From the NCBI RefSeq assembly GCF_032921865.1, contig NZ_CP136684.1, positions 3,879,001 through 3,943,000 of the forward strand: a stretch of DNA of 64,000 bases, in the 5' to 3' direction. Below the pieces are notes generated by a model. It was not told the origin of the DNA. It ran no database searches and saw only the letters and a program-made list of their open reading frames with translations. Shown here in pieces: positions 50,551-60,900 of the stretch. The number at the start of each line of letters is the position of its first letter. Position 1 is the stretch's first letter. The stretch comes from Thalassospira lucentensis. Its GTDB lineage: Bacteria > Pseudomonadota > Alphaproteobacteria > Rhodospirillales > Thalassospiraceae. Made by a program: the position numbers and the translations under genes.

Positions 50551-51653
50551 CAGCCTGCCAGGCCTTTGAAGAAATTCCAGACGCCCAATTGCGTCAGGTC
50601 GTTCCAAGTTGCAAAGATGATTAAGCTGAATACCAAACCTGCCCCGAGACGGAAACCATATTCTTGTGCTTTTGCGCCCAAGGGCTTACCGCGAACCGCC
50701 TCGATGGCATAAAACACCAGATGACCACCATCAAGAACCGGAACAGGCATCAGGTTAATCAACCCAAGGCTGATCGAAAGATACGCCATAAAGAACAGAA
50801 GCGGGCCAATGCCACCCTCGGCAACCTCGCCCGACATCTGTGCGATACGGATCGGGCCGCCAAGCTCGGAACTGTCACGTTCGCCCGAAATCATTTCACC
50901 CAATGCCGACATCGTCTGCGCGATCAGGTTCCATGTCGATGAAAACGCCTTGCCGGTCGCATCGATAATCCCGTCGCGCTGGGTTTCAAAAGCACCGGCG
51001 GTCACGCCAAGGCGGCCGAAACTCTCAACATCATCACCCTCGCCCGATGTCACGGCCTCTGGTGTTACCTGAACCTCGATTTCCTGCCCGTCACGCAGGA
51101 CCGAAAGCGAAACCGGCGTACCGGCATTGGCCCGGATCACATCCGAAAGTTCGCTGAACCAGTCAATCGGCTGCCCGTTGATCGCGCTGATCCGGTCCTG
51201 GGATTGCAATTCCGCAATCGCCGCCGGGCTGCCGTCAACAACCTCCCCCACCACCGGCAGGGCGCGCTGCTGGCCGACTGCCGCAAAAAGAACGGTAAAA
51301 ACAATGATGGCGAACAGGAAATTGGCCAACGGACCGGCAAAAACAATCGCCGCGCGCGCCGCCAGCCCCTTGTGATGAAACGCATGCTTGCGTTCTTCTT
51401 CGTCAAGGTCGTCACGCTGCCCGGCACTTGCCGGGTTCATGTCGCCAAACATTTTGACGTACCCACCAAGCGGCAGCAGGCTGACTTTCCAGCGCGTACC
51501 CTTTTTATCGTACCAGCCAAAAAGCTCTGGCCCGAATCCGATTGAAAACGCTTCAACCTTCACGCCATTCCGGATCGCGACCCAGTAATGCCCGTATTCA
51601 TGGACAAACACCAAAACCGAAAGAACAAATAGAAAGGCAAGAAGGGTTTCCAT
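50550..51653 (-). CDS. rseP: Site-2 intramembrane zinc protease RseP (M50)
   Basis: 367 residues. Cleaves membrane substrates such as anti-sigma factors. The zinc motif HEYGH is in VFVHEYGHYWVA near residue 20 and the third-ligand motif is NLMPVPVLDGGHL near 310. A PDZ domain (about 125-205) lies between the membrane segments (SPAAIAELQSQDRISAINGQ). GGAAC precedes the ATG at 51653. It sits between dxr and bamA and overlaps bamA by one base. Confidence 0.96.
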   Translation of the reverse strand: METLLAFLFVLSVLVFVHEYGHYWVAIRNGVKVEAFSIGFGPELFGWYDKKGTRWKVSLLPLGGYVKMFGDMNPASAGQRDDLDEEERKHAFHHKGLAARAAIVFAGPLANFLFAIIVFTVLFAAVGQQRALPVVGEVVDGSPAAIAELQSQDRISAINGQPIDWFSELSDVIRANAGTPVSLSVLRDGQEIEVQVTPEAVTSGEGDDVESFGRLGVTAGAFETQRDGIIDATGKAFSSTWNLIAQTMSALGEMISGERDSSELGGPIRIAQMSGEVAEGGIGPLLFFMAYLSISLGLINLMPVPVLDGGHLVFYAIEAVRGKPLGAKAQEYGFRLGAGLVFSLIIFATWNDLTQLGVWNFFKGLAG

Positions 51654-51696
51654 AGAAGACGTTCCTTTTTCGGGGCGAACCCCGCATTTTTGGCAC

Positions 51697-52860
51697 TCAA
51701 AGACCGGTTTTGATCATGCCCAGCGTTTCACGACGAATCATATCATCAAGATCAAACATCTGGTCGAGATCGCGTAACGGCGATGCGGCAATCCTGTTCA
51801 TCATGCGCTCGACCGTTTCGGCAATTTGCAGGAAGGTAAGCTTTCCGCCCAGAAATGCACCAACGGCAATCTCGTTTGCAGCATTCAGAACAGTCGGCAC
51901 CGTGCCCCCCGCCCGTAACGCTTCACGCGCCAGACGCAGGGCCGGAAACCGTTTCAGATCCGGCGAGGTAAAGTTCAACTGCCCGATCGTGGCAAAATCA
52001 AGACGCGCTACATCAACCCGTATTCTTTCCGGCCATGAAAGCGCATAGGCAATCGGGGTTCGCATATCGGGCGAGCCAAGCTGGGCAAGCACAGATCCGT
52101 CAGAATATTCCACCATGCTGTGCACGACGGATTGCGGATGCACCACCACCTCGATACGTTCTTCGGGCACGGGGAACAGACGGCATGCCTCGATCAGTTC
52201 AAGGCCCTTATTCATCATGGTTGCCGAATCAATCGAAATCTTCGCCCCCATGTCCCAGTTGGGATGGGCCAGCGCCTGCTTGGGCGAAACCGATTTCATT
52301 TCCTCAAGCGACCATTCCCGGAACGGCCCACCCGATGCCGTCAGAAGAATACGGTCAACCTTGTCGACCGACTTTTGCTCCAGCACCTGGAAAATAGCAC
52401 TGTGTTCGGAATCGACAGGGATCAGCGTCGCATTGTATTTCGCGACTTCCGCCATCATCAGATCACCGGCACAAACCAGCGTTTCCTTGTTGGCAAGTCC
52501 AACCCTTGCCCCGCGGCGAATGGCCGCCAGCGTCGCCCTGAGCCCCGCCGCACCGATAATCGCGGCAATAACGATATCGGAGGGGCGCGATGCGGCCTCG
52601 ACCAGTGCGTCATCACCGGCCGCCACCAGAATATTGGTGCCCGACAACGCTGATTTCAGGTCTTCATAAAGGCTTTCATCGGCAATAACCGCCATGGCTG
52701 CCCCAAGCTCGATGGCGGCCTTTGCCAGCGCCGGCACATTTCGATGGGCGGTAATGGCGTCCACGGCATATTTGTCTGCATGTGCTTTCAGGATATCTAC
52801 CGTGCTGCTGCCAACCGATCCGGTCACGCCAAGCACGCAGACTGATTTCTTAATTGTCAT
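51697..52860 (-). CDS. dxr: 1-deoxy-D-xylulose-5-phosphate reductoisomerase
   Basis: 387 residues. Makes methylerythritol 4-phosphate in the non-mevalonate isoprenoid pathway, feeding undecaprenyl synthesis by UppS nearby. VCVLGVTGSVGSSTVDIL is the NADPH site; LIPVDSEHSAIFQ and LTASGGPFREW are metal and substrate motifs. The ATG at 52860 is chosen; a TTG one codon earlier is unlikely. It follows cdsA by about 42 nt. Confidence 0.97.
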   Translation of the reverse strand: MTIKKSVCVLGVTGSVGSSTVDILKAHADKYAVDAITAHRNVPALAKAAIELGAAMAVIADESLYEDLKSALSGTNILVAAGDDALVEAASRPSDIVIAAIIGAAGLRATLAAIRRGARVGLANKETLVCAGDLMMAEVAKYNATLIPVDSEHSAIFQVLEQKSVDKVDRILLTASGGPFREWSLEEMKSVSPKQALAHPNWDMGAKISIDSATMMNKGLELIEACRLFPVPEERIEVVVHPQSVVHSMVEYSDGSVLAQLGSPDMRTPIAYALSWPERIRVDVARLDFATIGQLNFTSPDLKRFPALRLAREALRAGGTVPTVLNAANEIAVGAFLGGKLTFLQIAETVERMMNRIAASPLRDLDQMFDLDDMIRRETLGMIKTGL

Positions 52861-52902
52861 CAAACACCAGCTTCGCGGATTTCTGCCTCCAGGGTCCAGG
52901 CC

Positions 52903-53721
52903 CTAGCGCAACGACAATCCAATGAAATACACAATAACAAACGCGACAGGAAAAACCGACAACATCCCGTCGGCACGGTCAAGCAACCCGCCATGCCCCG
53001 GAATAAGGTGGCTGCTGTCCTTGACCTTGAAATGGCGTTTAAGCGCAGATTCTCCAAGGTCGCCCACCTGCGCTACAATCGCCAGAACCGCACTTGCCAG
53101 AACAATGGACACCGGGATTTGATTGCTGCTGAAATAGGTGATCAGCCCCCCGATCACCATCGCACACAGCATGCCACCAATCAGGCCAGCCCAGGTTTTC
53201 TTGGGGCTGAAACGCGGGGCCAGTTTCGGACCGCCAATCGCCTTGCCAAAGGCATAGGCCCCGGTATCCGTCGCCCACACCAGAAAGAACAGCCACATGA
53301 TCAGCAACAGGCCATCACCATGCATGCTGCGCAGCCACTGTGCCGCCAGTGCCGCACACGATATATAAACGATGCCAAACGCCGCCAGAAACCGGTCTTT
53401 GCCCGGACGCAGTGCCGCTGTTGCCGCACTGACGAATACCGACAGCAGAACAAACGGATATTCCCCGGTTGTCAGCAAAAGCATGGCAACCGCAAGCGCC
53501 ACCCCCGCAACAATCGAAATCGAATTGACATGACCGGGAACGCACATCCGCGTCCATTCCCACATCATGCCAACTGAAAACAGCAATACGAGAAACTCGA
53601 AATACGGGGAACCGAACCACACTGCCGCAACGGCGATCGGGGTCATGACCAATGCGGAAATAACCCGTGGCTTCAATCCTGAATTTGTATCTTCCTGGCG
53701 TCGGGCTTCAGATGACTGCAC
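52903..53721 (-). CDS. cdsA: Phosphatidate cytidylyltransferase
   Basis: About 272 residues. Makes CDP-diacylglycerol from phosphatidate and CTP at the inner membrane. The CDS signature [20 protein letters not shown] is near the C-terminus, with [28 protein letters not shown] before it, and about eight hydrophobic segments. The frame is open back to a TTG at 53745; GTG at 53721 has GGGAG about 9 nt upstream and is preferred. Either start overlaps the uppS end. Confidence 0.95.
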   Translation of the reverse strand: MQSSEARRQEDTNSGLKPRVISALVMTPIAVAAVWFGSPYFEFLVLLFSVGMMWEWTRMCVPGHVNSISIVAGVALAVAMLLLTTGEYPFVLLSVFVSAATAALRPGKDRFLAAFGIVYISCAALAAQWLRSMHGDGLLLIMWLFFLVWATDTGAYAFGKAIGGPKLAPRFSPKKTWAGLIGGMLCAMVIGGLITYFSSNQIPVSIVLASAVLAIVAQVGDLGESALKRHFKVKDSSHLIPGHGGLLDRADGMLSVFPVAFVIVYFIGLSLR

Positions 53722-54448
53722 CAAAACGCCGCTCCCGTCCGGCAAAGTTTTCTATCGCTTTTTCAAGATGTTCACGTCCGAAATCGGGCCAAAGAACCTG
53801 ATCGAACACGAACTCCGTATAGGCCGACTGCCAAAGCAGGAAATTGCTGATGCGCTGTTCGCCGCTGGTCCGGATCAGCAGATCCGGATCGGGCATTCCA
53901 ACCGTCGCCAGATGCGCCTCGACCATGTTTTCGTCGATGGCATCAGGCCGAATTTCCCCGGCCGCAACCTTCTGCGCAATCAGCCGTACCGCATCGGTGA
54001 TTTCCGCCCGTGCACCATAACTGAGCGCAATGGTCAGGTTCAAACGGGTATTGCCCTGCGTGCGTTCCTCGGCATTGGCCAAAAGAACACGAATATCGTC
54101 ATCAAAACGTGTGCGGTCCCCGATGATCCGGATACGGACACCGTTTTTGTGCAGGGTTGCCAGTTCGCGTTTGATGAACAGCCGCAACAAGCCCATCAGG
54201 TCGCTGACTTCACTTTCCGGGCGCTTCCAGTTTTCGGTCGAAAACCCGTAAAGGGTCAGATACTTGATGCCGATTTCCGCCGCGGCTTCGACCGTGCGAC
54301 GCACGGCCTCAACCCCCGAACGATGTCCCATCGTGCGGGGCTTGCCACGCAGCTTCGCCCAGCGCCCGTTGCCATCCATGATGATGGCAACATGACGCGG
54401 CACGACCCGCAAATCTGAAGGGTTGGGTTGAGATGCCAGCACCGTCAT
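53708..54448 (-). CDS. uppS: Isoprenyl transferase (undecaprenyl diphosphate synthase)
   Basis: 246 residues. Elongates farnesyl diphosphate to the C55 carrier for peptidoglycan and LPS. The catalytic Asp is in [13 protein letters not shown], with [15 protein letters not shown] and the C-terminal [19 protein letters not shown] motifs. It starts 2 nt after frr ends and overlaps cdsA. Confidence 0.97.
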   Translation of the reverse strand: MTVLASQPNPSDLRVVPRHVAIIMDGNGRWAKLRGKPRTMGHRSGVEAVRRTVEAAAEIGIKYLTLYGFSTENWKRPESEVSDLMGLLRLFIKRELATLHKNGVRIRIIGDRTRFDDDIRVLLANAEERTQGNTRLNLTIALSYGARAEITDAVRLIAQKVAAGEIRPDAIDENMVEAHLATVGMPDPDLLIRTSGEQRISNFLLWQSAYTEFVFDQVLWPDFGREHLEKAIENFAGRERRFGAVI

Positions 54449-54450
54449 GA

Positions 54451-55014
54451 TCAGACTTGCATGATTTCCTGTTCTTTATGGGCGAGCGCTTCGTCGATCT
54501 CGCCAATGACCTTGTCGGTCAGCTTCTGGATCTCTTTTTCCTCGTTATGGAGGTCATCTTTCGAGATCACGCTGTCCTTTTCCCATTTCTTGATCTGGTC
54601 GATGCCGTCACGGCGGACGTTACGAACAGAAATACGGGCCTGCTCGGCATATTTGCCGGCAACCTTGGACAGTTCCGCACGGCGTTCCTCGTTCAATGCC
54701 GGGATCGGCACGCGAACAAGCGTACCATCAGCCGCCGGGTTCAGGCCAAGACCTGAATCACGGATCGCTTTTTCGACCGATTTAACCATTGATTTGTCCC
54801 AGACCTGAACCGAAAGCATACGCGATTCCGGAACACTGACGGACGCAACCTGGTTAAGCGGGGTCGGTACGCCGTAGGCTTCAACCATGACCGGTTCAAG
54901 AAGGTTTGCACTGGCCCGCCCGGTCCGGAGCCCGGTGAATTCCTTGTGCAAAACTTCGACAGCCCCTTCCATACGGCGGGCAAGGTCTTTTTTCAGGCCA
55001 GCAACGTCAGACAC
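54451..55014 (-). CDS. frr: Ribosome recycling factor
   Basis: 187 residues. With EF-G splits post-termination ribosomes. [40 protein letters not shown] and [16 protein letters not shown] are the family signatures. The GTG at 55014 has GGAG 8 nt upstream and fits the usual start; the frame is open further up into pyrH. It lies 2 nt after the pyrH stop. Confidence 0.97.
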   Translation of the reverse strand: MSDVAGLKKDLARRMEGAVEVLHKEFTGLRTGRASANLLEPVMVEAYGVPTPLNQVASVSVPESRMLSVQVWDKSMVKSVEKAIRDSGLGLNPAADGTLVRVPIPALNEERRAELSKVAGKYAEQARISVRNVRRDGIDQIKKWEKDSVISKDDLHNEEKEIQKLTDKVIGEIDEALAHKEQEIMQV

Positions 55015-55016
55015 CT

Positions 55017-55748
55017 TCAGTCTCCATTCGAAATAATCGTAAACGTACCATTTGCACAAACCACGTCGGCAAATGCGCCCGGATTATGCAGAGAAAATAC
55101 AATAACCGGAATATCATTTTCGCGTGCCAATGAAATAGCCGATGCATCCATAACACGCAAATCTTTGGCAAGAACTTCCATATAGGTCAGCGAATCATAA
55201 CGTTCCGCCGTCGGGTCAACTTTCGGATCGGCGGTGTAAACCCCGTCAACCTGCGTCCCCTTAAGCAATGCGTCGCAGCCCATTTCAACTGCGCGAAGTG
55301 CCGCGGCCGTATCGGTGGTAAAGAACGGGTTGCCCGTACCGGCGGCGAAAATCACCACCCGGCCCTTTTCCATATGGCGTACCGCGCGACGGCGGATATA
55401 GGGCTCACAAACCGATGACATCGGAATGGCGGACTGCACGCGGGTCTGGACCCCGTGGCGCTCAAGCGCGTTCTGAACCGCAAGGGCATTCATGATGGTA
55501 GCCAGCATGCCCATATAATCGGCCGTGGCACGCTCCATGCCCTGGGATGCACCCTTGACCCCGCGGAAGATGTTCCCCCCGCCAATCACCATGCAAACCT
55601 CGGCACCCATGTCATGAACGGCTTTGATTTCGCTTGCGATCCGGTCAACCGTCTCGGGATCAATCCCGTATTGCTGTTTTCCCAGAAGCCCCTCGCCCGA
55701 AAGTTTCAGAAGGACGCGACGAAATTTCAGTTGGCCGTTTTCTGCCAT
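55017..55748 (-). CDS. pyrH: UMP kinase
   Basis: 243 residues. Phosphorylates UMP to [46 protein letters not shown] and [11 protein letters not shown]-like sequence ([14 protein letters not shown]) match the bacterial amino-acid-kinase type. First gene of the minus-strand run pyrH-frr-uppS-cdsA-dxr-rseP-bamA-skp-lpxD-fabZ-lpxA-lpxI-lpxB, so its promoter probably lies in the 70 nt before the tsf terminator. Confidence 0.97.
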   Translation of the reverse strand: MAENGQLKFRRVLLKLSGEGLLGKQQYGIDPETVDRIASEIKAVHDMGAEVCMVIGGGNIFRGVKGASQGMERATADYMGMLATIMNALAVQNALERHGVQTRVQSAIPMSSVCEPYIRRRAVRHMEKGRVVIFAAGTGNPFFTTDTAAALRAVEMGCDALLKGTQVDGVYTADPKVDPTAERYDSLTYMEVLAKDLRVMDASAISLARENDIPVIVFSLHNPGAFADVVCANGTFTIISNGD

Positions 55749-55820
55749 GTTGGATTGCCTCTTACTGCCGATATTTCAAACTGTCCCGAAACCCGGTTCA
55801 GCAAAATTCAGATATAAAAA

Positions 55821-55866
55821 GACCGGCGAGTAACAGGGCGATTATGCGCTGCCGACCTCGCCGGTC
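55821..55866 (-). terminator. Terminator after tsf
   Basis: A 10-bp stem GACCGGCGAG/CTCGCCGGTC around a 26-nt loop; the minus strand continues TTTTTATATC. It ends the rpsB-tsf transcript before pyrH. Confidence 0.75.
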
Positions 55867-55914
55867 TGGGATCATACACGAAATGACACACGACGCACCA
55901 TTTCGATCAGATGT

Positions 55915-56838
55915 TTATTTCTTCAGCTGCTCAGCAACTTCTGCAGCAAAGTCTTTTTCTTCTTTCTCGATGCCTTCACCGAGTTCGAAGCGGACAAATC
56001 CTTTAAGGGTGATCGGTTTGCCAGCGTCTTTTGCGGCATTTGCGATCACGTCTTTGACTTTGCTTTCGCCGTCAATCACGAAGGTCTGCTCGACCAGAAC
56101 GACCTGCTCGTAATATTTACGGATACGGCCATCAATCATCTTTTCGATGATTTCAGCCGGACGGCCCAATTCTTTGGCCTGTTCGGTCAGAACGGCTTTC
56201 TCGCGCTCGACCAGTTCCGGATCCAGATCGTCAACCGTGGCCGAAGCCGGGTTGGTTGCTGCAATGTGCATTGCGATCTGTTTGCCAAGGCCTTCAAGAA
56301 CGCTCGCATCAGCTTCGGATTCGAGTGCAACCAGAACGCCGATCTTGCCTAGGTTCGGCGCAATCGCGGAATGGATGTAGGACGCAACAGCACCCTTCTC
56401 GACCGAGATACCAGCCGAACGACGCAGGTTCATGTTTTCGCCGATGGTGGCGATCATGTGGGTAACCTGTTCTTCGACGTTACGCGAAGTACCCGGGAAC
56501 GGGGTTGCTTTCAGCGCATCGATATCGCCATTGGCCGAAACGGCCTGGTTTGCGATTTCTGCGACGAATTTCTGGAAGTCTTCGTTACGCGAAACGAAGT
56601 CGGTTTCGGAGTTGAGTTCGACAACGGCACCGGAAGTACCGTTAACAGCAACACCCACCAGACCTTCGGCGGCAACACGACCGGCTTTCTTGGCAGCAGC
56701 AGCAAGACCTTTGGTACGAAGCCAGTCAACGGCAGCTTCAAGATTACCTTCGGTTTCGGACAGCGCCTTTTTGCAATCCATCATGCCAGCGCCGGTGGTT
56801 TCGCGAAGCTCTTTAACCAGAGCAGCGGTAATAGCCAT
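55915..56838 (-). CDS. tsf: Elongation factor Ts
   Basis: 307 residues. Exchanges GDP for GTP on EF-Tu. The N-terminal [20 protein letters not shown] (UBA-like part) and the [14 protein letters not shown] signature are complete. The frame is open to 56871, but the ATG at 56838 with GGGG upstream gives the standard [12 protein letters not shown] start. rpsB lies 86 nt upstream with a hairpin between them. Confidence 0.97.
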   Translation of the reverse strand: MAITAALVKELRETTGAGMMDCKKALSETEGNLEAAVDWLRTKGLAAAAKKAGRVAAEGLVGVAVNGTSGAVVELNSETDFVSRNEDFQKFVAEIANQAVSANGDIDALKATPFPGTSRNVEEQVTHMIATIGENMNLRRSAGISVEKGAVASYIHSAIAPNLGKIGVLVALESEADASVLEGLGKQIAMHIAATNPASATVDDLDPELVEREKAVLTEQAKELGRPAEIIEKMIDGRIRKYYEQVVLVEQTFVIDGESKVKDVIANAAKDAGKPITLKGFVRFELGEGIEKEEKDFAAEVAEQLKK

Positions 56839-56877
56839 TTTTAAAGCCCCTATTACGCGATCAGTGAACACCTAAAG

Positions 56878-56903
56878 AAACGGCGGCATGCTAGCCGCCG
56901 TTT
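56878..56903 (-). other. Hairpin between rpsB and tsf
   Basis: A 10-bp stem AAACGGCGGC/GCCGCCGTTT with a 6-nt loop. On minus it is followed by CTTTAGG, only a weak T tract, so it probably acts as a partial attenuator that sets the ratio of S2 to EF-Ts. Confidence 0.65.
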
Positions 56904-56923
56904 CATCAGGTACAAAATGAAAC

Positions 56924-57706
56924 TTATGCGGAAGCTGCTTCCTGAGCGGCTTCTTCAACAGCAGCGGCTTCAGCCGGAACTTCTTCGGATTCACCGAGAT
57001 CCGCGCCAGAAGCAGTCATTTCCTGCTGGATACCGTCCAGAACCGCGCCAACGAACAGGTCGCAATAAAGCTGGATCGCACGGATCGCATCGTCGTTGCC
57101 CGGGATCGGGTAAGCAACGTTTGCCGGATCCGAGTTGGAGTCCAGAATTGCAACAACCGGAATGTTCAGGTTCTTGGCTTCGTGAACAGCAAGTGCTTCC
57201 TTGTTGGTGTCGACCACGACGATGATGTCGGGAAGACCACCCATGTCCTTGATACCACCAAGCGCGCGCTCAAGCTTGTCGCGCGAACGGGTCAGGTTCA
57301 GGATTTCTTTTTTGGTCAGACCTTCTGCACCGGCAGACAGGATCTCGTCCTGTTCTTTCAGGCGTTTGATCGAGTTGGAAACGGTGTTCCAGTTGGTCAG
57401 CATACCGCCGAGCCAGCGATGGTTCACATAGTACTGACCGCAACGCTTTGCAGCTTCCGCGATGACCGGGGATGCCTGACGCTTGGTACCGACGAACAGA
57501 ACACGACCACCACCTGCGGTGACGTCACGAACGGCCTGCATCGCACGATGCAGCATCGGAACGGTTTCCTGAAGGTTCAGGATGTGAATGTCATTGCGTG
57601 CACCAAAGATGAACTGCTTCATCTTCGGGTTCCAGCGGCGGGTGTGGTGACCAAAGTGGACGCCAGCTTCCATCAGCTGACGCATGGTAAAGGTTGGCAA
57701 AGCCAT
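56924..57706 (-). CDS. rpsB: 30S ribosomal protein S2
   Basis: 260 residues. [22 protein letters not shown] at the N-terminus and [36 protein letters not shown] are family hallmarks. A Glu/Ala-rich tail of about 25 residues extends past the E. coli length, common in alphaproteobacteria. AGGTAGGAA precedes the ATG. Followed by tsf. Confidence 0.98.
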   Translation of the reverse strand: MALPTFTMRQLMEAGVHFGHHTRRWNPKMKQFIFGARNDIHILNLQETVPMLHRAMQAVRDVTAGGGRVLFVGTKRQASPVIAEAAKRCGQYYVNHRWLGGMLTNWNTVSNSIKRLKEQDEILSAGAEGLTKKEILNLTRSRDKLERALGGIKDMGGLPDIIVVVDTNKEALAVHEAKNLNIPVVAILDSNSDPANVAYPIPGNDDAIRAIQLYCDLFVGAVLDGIQQEMTASGADLGESEEVPAEAAAVEEAAQEAASA

Positions 57707-57751
57707 GATAAATTCCTACCTTTTTCCGGTTAATACCTCCGCGGAAGGGAA

Positions 57752-57773
57752 TTTCACGCCAGCTTGCGTGAAA
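57752..57773 (-). promoter_or_regulatory. Hairpin in the rpsB 5' leader
   Basis: Perfect 8-bp stem TTTCACGC/GCGTGAAA with a 6-nt loop, about 45 nt before the rpsB start and inside the predicted untranslated leader. S2 is known to repress its own operon in other bacteria through leader RNA; whether this hairpin does so is inference. Confidence 0.45.
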
Positions 57774-57840
57774 CACCGGATGGACGAATTTCTGCATAAA
57801 GCATTATTCGCCACGCTCCCGCGTGCGATGTTCGGGGCGG

Positions 57841-57869
57841 GTTTTAGCCCCCTCCTGCAAAGAATGCAA
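57841..57869 (-). promoter_or_regulatory. Candidate sigma70 promoter for rpsB-tsf
   Basis: On minus, TTGCAT (57869-57864) and TAAAAC (57846-57841) are 17 nt apart, with a G-rich spacer. Gives a leader of about 125 nt before rpsB. Confidence 0.5.
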
Positions 57870-57941
57870 GCCTTAAAGTACGCTCAAACCGCCGGAAAGT
57901 GAACCCGAAGCCCGATCACAATTTCCACCTGCCCGCACCAA

Positions 57942-60900
57942 TCAGATTTCCTCGGCCAGTTCGACACCCGGAATGGCCCCGACCGCCCCGATAAGGGACG
58001 GCCCGACCTTATAGGTATCTTCAAGCTCGACCTCGGCAATACGGCCGTCGGCACACACCGTCGAAAGACTGACCAGACCACGCCCTTTCCCCGCTTTTTC
58101 AAGCAGTTCGCGGATTTCCGCCACCGGATCGGGCCGGTTCAGACGAATGCGGATACCCTCGGCAGCCCCTGAAACCGCATGCTCAAGGTCTTCGACCTTC
58201 TGCCCCTGGATGCGAAGCTGCCCCTCGCGCATTTCGGCTGCCACCACCAGCAATACCGGTCGTCCGGCATTGATGATTTCCTTGTAAGCCGCCCATGCCT
58301 CTGCCCAGAACGCGACCTCGAAACTGCCGGTCGGATCGGAAAACATCACAAACGCGAATTTTGATCCGTTTTTCTTGGAAATCATTTCACGCGCATTGAT
58401 CAGCGTCCCGGCAAGCTTGATCGATCCCTTGTTCTGGGCGCGCATGCGGGCCGGAAGTTCCTTGATCGGCGCAATACCGATCCGCTGAAGACTTTTGCCA
58501 AAGGTATCCAGCGGATGAGCCGAAAGATAAAAACCGATGGCCGAAAATTCCTCGGTCAGTTTTTCCATCGGCACCCAGTCGCGTTCATCGGGCAACCGGA
58601 TGGCATCCTTGCCAAAACCGGTATCCTCGCCAAACATCGAAATCTGGTCATTGTTGCGCGCCTGCATTTCACGCTGGGAAACCGCCATCACGCGGTCGAC
58701 ATGCTCAAACATCACCTTGCGGTTCGTCGTCAGACAATCAAGTGCCCCTGCCCGCACAAGGTTTTCAAGCAACCGCTTGTTGACCGCCCGGCTATCGATG
58801 CGCGATGCGAAATCGGTCAGGTCCTTGAACGGACCATTGGCCTCGCGCTCCGCAACAAGGCTTTCCATCGCGGCATCACCAACGTTACGCACCGCTGCCA
58901 GTGCATAACGGATTTTGCGAACCCCATCATAATTTTCCACCGAAAACGCCACTTGCGAATTATTGATGCAGGGCGGCAGGATTTCGATGCCAAGCCGTTC
59001 GACTTCCTGTTTGAAAATCGCCAGCTTTTCGGTGTTGTGCATATCAAGCGTCATCAGCGCGGCCATGAACTCGACCGGATAATTCGCCTTAAGATACGCC
59101 GTCTGATACGCCACCAGCGCATAGGCCGCTGCGTGCGATTTGTTAAAGCCATAGGATGCGAACTTGGCGACCTGATCAAAGATGTCGGATGCCTGCCCGC
59201 GCGGCACCCCGTTCTTTTCCGCCCCGTCAACAAACAGCGACCGCTGCTTTTCCATTTCCTCGGCGATCTTTTTACCCATCGCACGCCGCAACAGGTCCGC
59301 ACCACCAAGCGAATAGCCCGACATCGTCTGGGCTAGCTGCATGACCTGTTCCTGATAGATCATGATGCCATAGGTTTCTTCGAGGATCGGCTGCAACATC
59401 GGGTGCATGTAATCAGGTTCTTCCTGACCATGCTTACGCGCGATGTAATGCGGGATATTATCCATCGGGCCCGGACGATACAGCGCCACCACAGCGATAA
59501 TATCTTCGATCGTATCGGGCTTCAGGCCGCGCAGAACGTCCTGCATGCCCTGCGATTCAAGCTGGAATACACCGACCGTCTCGGCCGCCGAAAGCAGCTT
59601 GAACGCCACCCGGTCATCAAGGGGAATGGCACTGATATCAAAGTCTTGCGGGACGTCTTTGCGAAGCCGCATCAGATTTACGGCCTCGATAATCACCGTC
59701 AGGGTTTTCAAACCGAGGAAGTCGAACTTCACCAGACCGGCATTTTCAACATATTTCATGTTGAACTGGGTCACCGGCATATCGGATCGCGGATCACGAT
59801 AAAGCGGCACAAGCTCATCAAGATCACGGTCGCCGATCACCACCCCGGCGGCATGGGTCGACGAGTTACGATAAAGTCCTTCGATCTGCATTGCGATGGA
59901 CAGCAGCCGGTCAATATCCGGGTCTTCGCGCGCAATCCGGCGCAGATCCGGCTCCATGTCGATGGCTTCCTTAAGCGGGATCGGCTTGGCTGGGTCCCCC
60001 GGAATCATCTTGCAGATTTTGTCGACATAGCCATACGGGATGCTCAGAACACGGCCAACGTCACGCACTGCAGCCTTGGCCTGTAATTTACCGAATGTGA
60101 TGATCTGCGCCACACGGTCATGGCCGTATTTCTGCTGCACATATTCAATCACCTCGCCGCGCCGGTCCTGACAGAAATCGACATCGAAGTCAGGCATGGA
60201 TACGCGTTCCGGGTTCAGGAAGCGTTCAAACAGCAACGAAAAATGCAGCGGATCAAGATCGGTAATCAGCAGGGCATAGGCAACAAGCGACCCCGCACCC
60301 GAACCACGGCCCGGTCCAACCGGGATTTCATGATCCTTGGCCCACTGGATAAAGTCCGCAACGATCAGGAAGTAACCCGGGAACCCCATCTGATTGATGA
60401 TGCCAAGCTCGTATTCAAGGCGCTCCCAATAGGGTTTGGCGATTTCTTCCTTCTGCGCATCCGTCATATCTTCGGTAAAGACATATTTCGCAAGGCGGCC
60501 CTTAAGGCCCTCCTCGGACATATGACGCAGTTCGTCGACCTCGGTGCGGCCTTCGCCGCAATCAAACGGCGGCAGGATCGGATCAATTTTCTCGACATGC
60601 CATGAACACCGCTTGGCAATCGTCAACGTGTTGTCACAGGCCTCGGGAATGTCGGCAAAAAGCTCGCGCATCTCGTCGGCAGTCTTGAACCGGTGCTCCG
60701 GTGTCAGGCGCCAACGGTCTTCCTGCCCGACAACCGCACCCTGCCCGATGCAGATAAACACATCGTGGGCTTCATACATTTCCGCCTTGGGGAAAAAGCA
60801 GTCATTGGTCGCGACCAGCGGGATATTGTGATCATAGGCCAGCTTGATCAGACCTGGCTCGACTTTTTCCTCGATCGGCTCGCCGTGGCGCTGCAATTCG

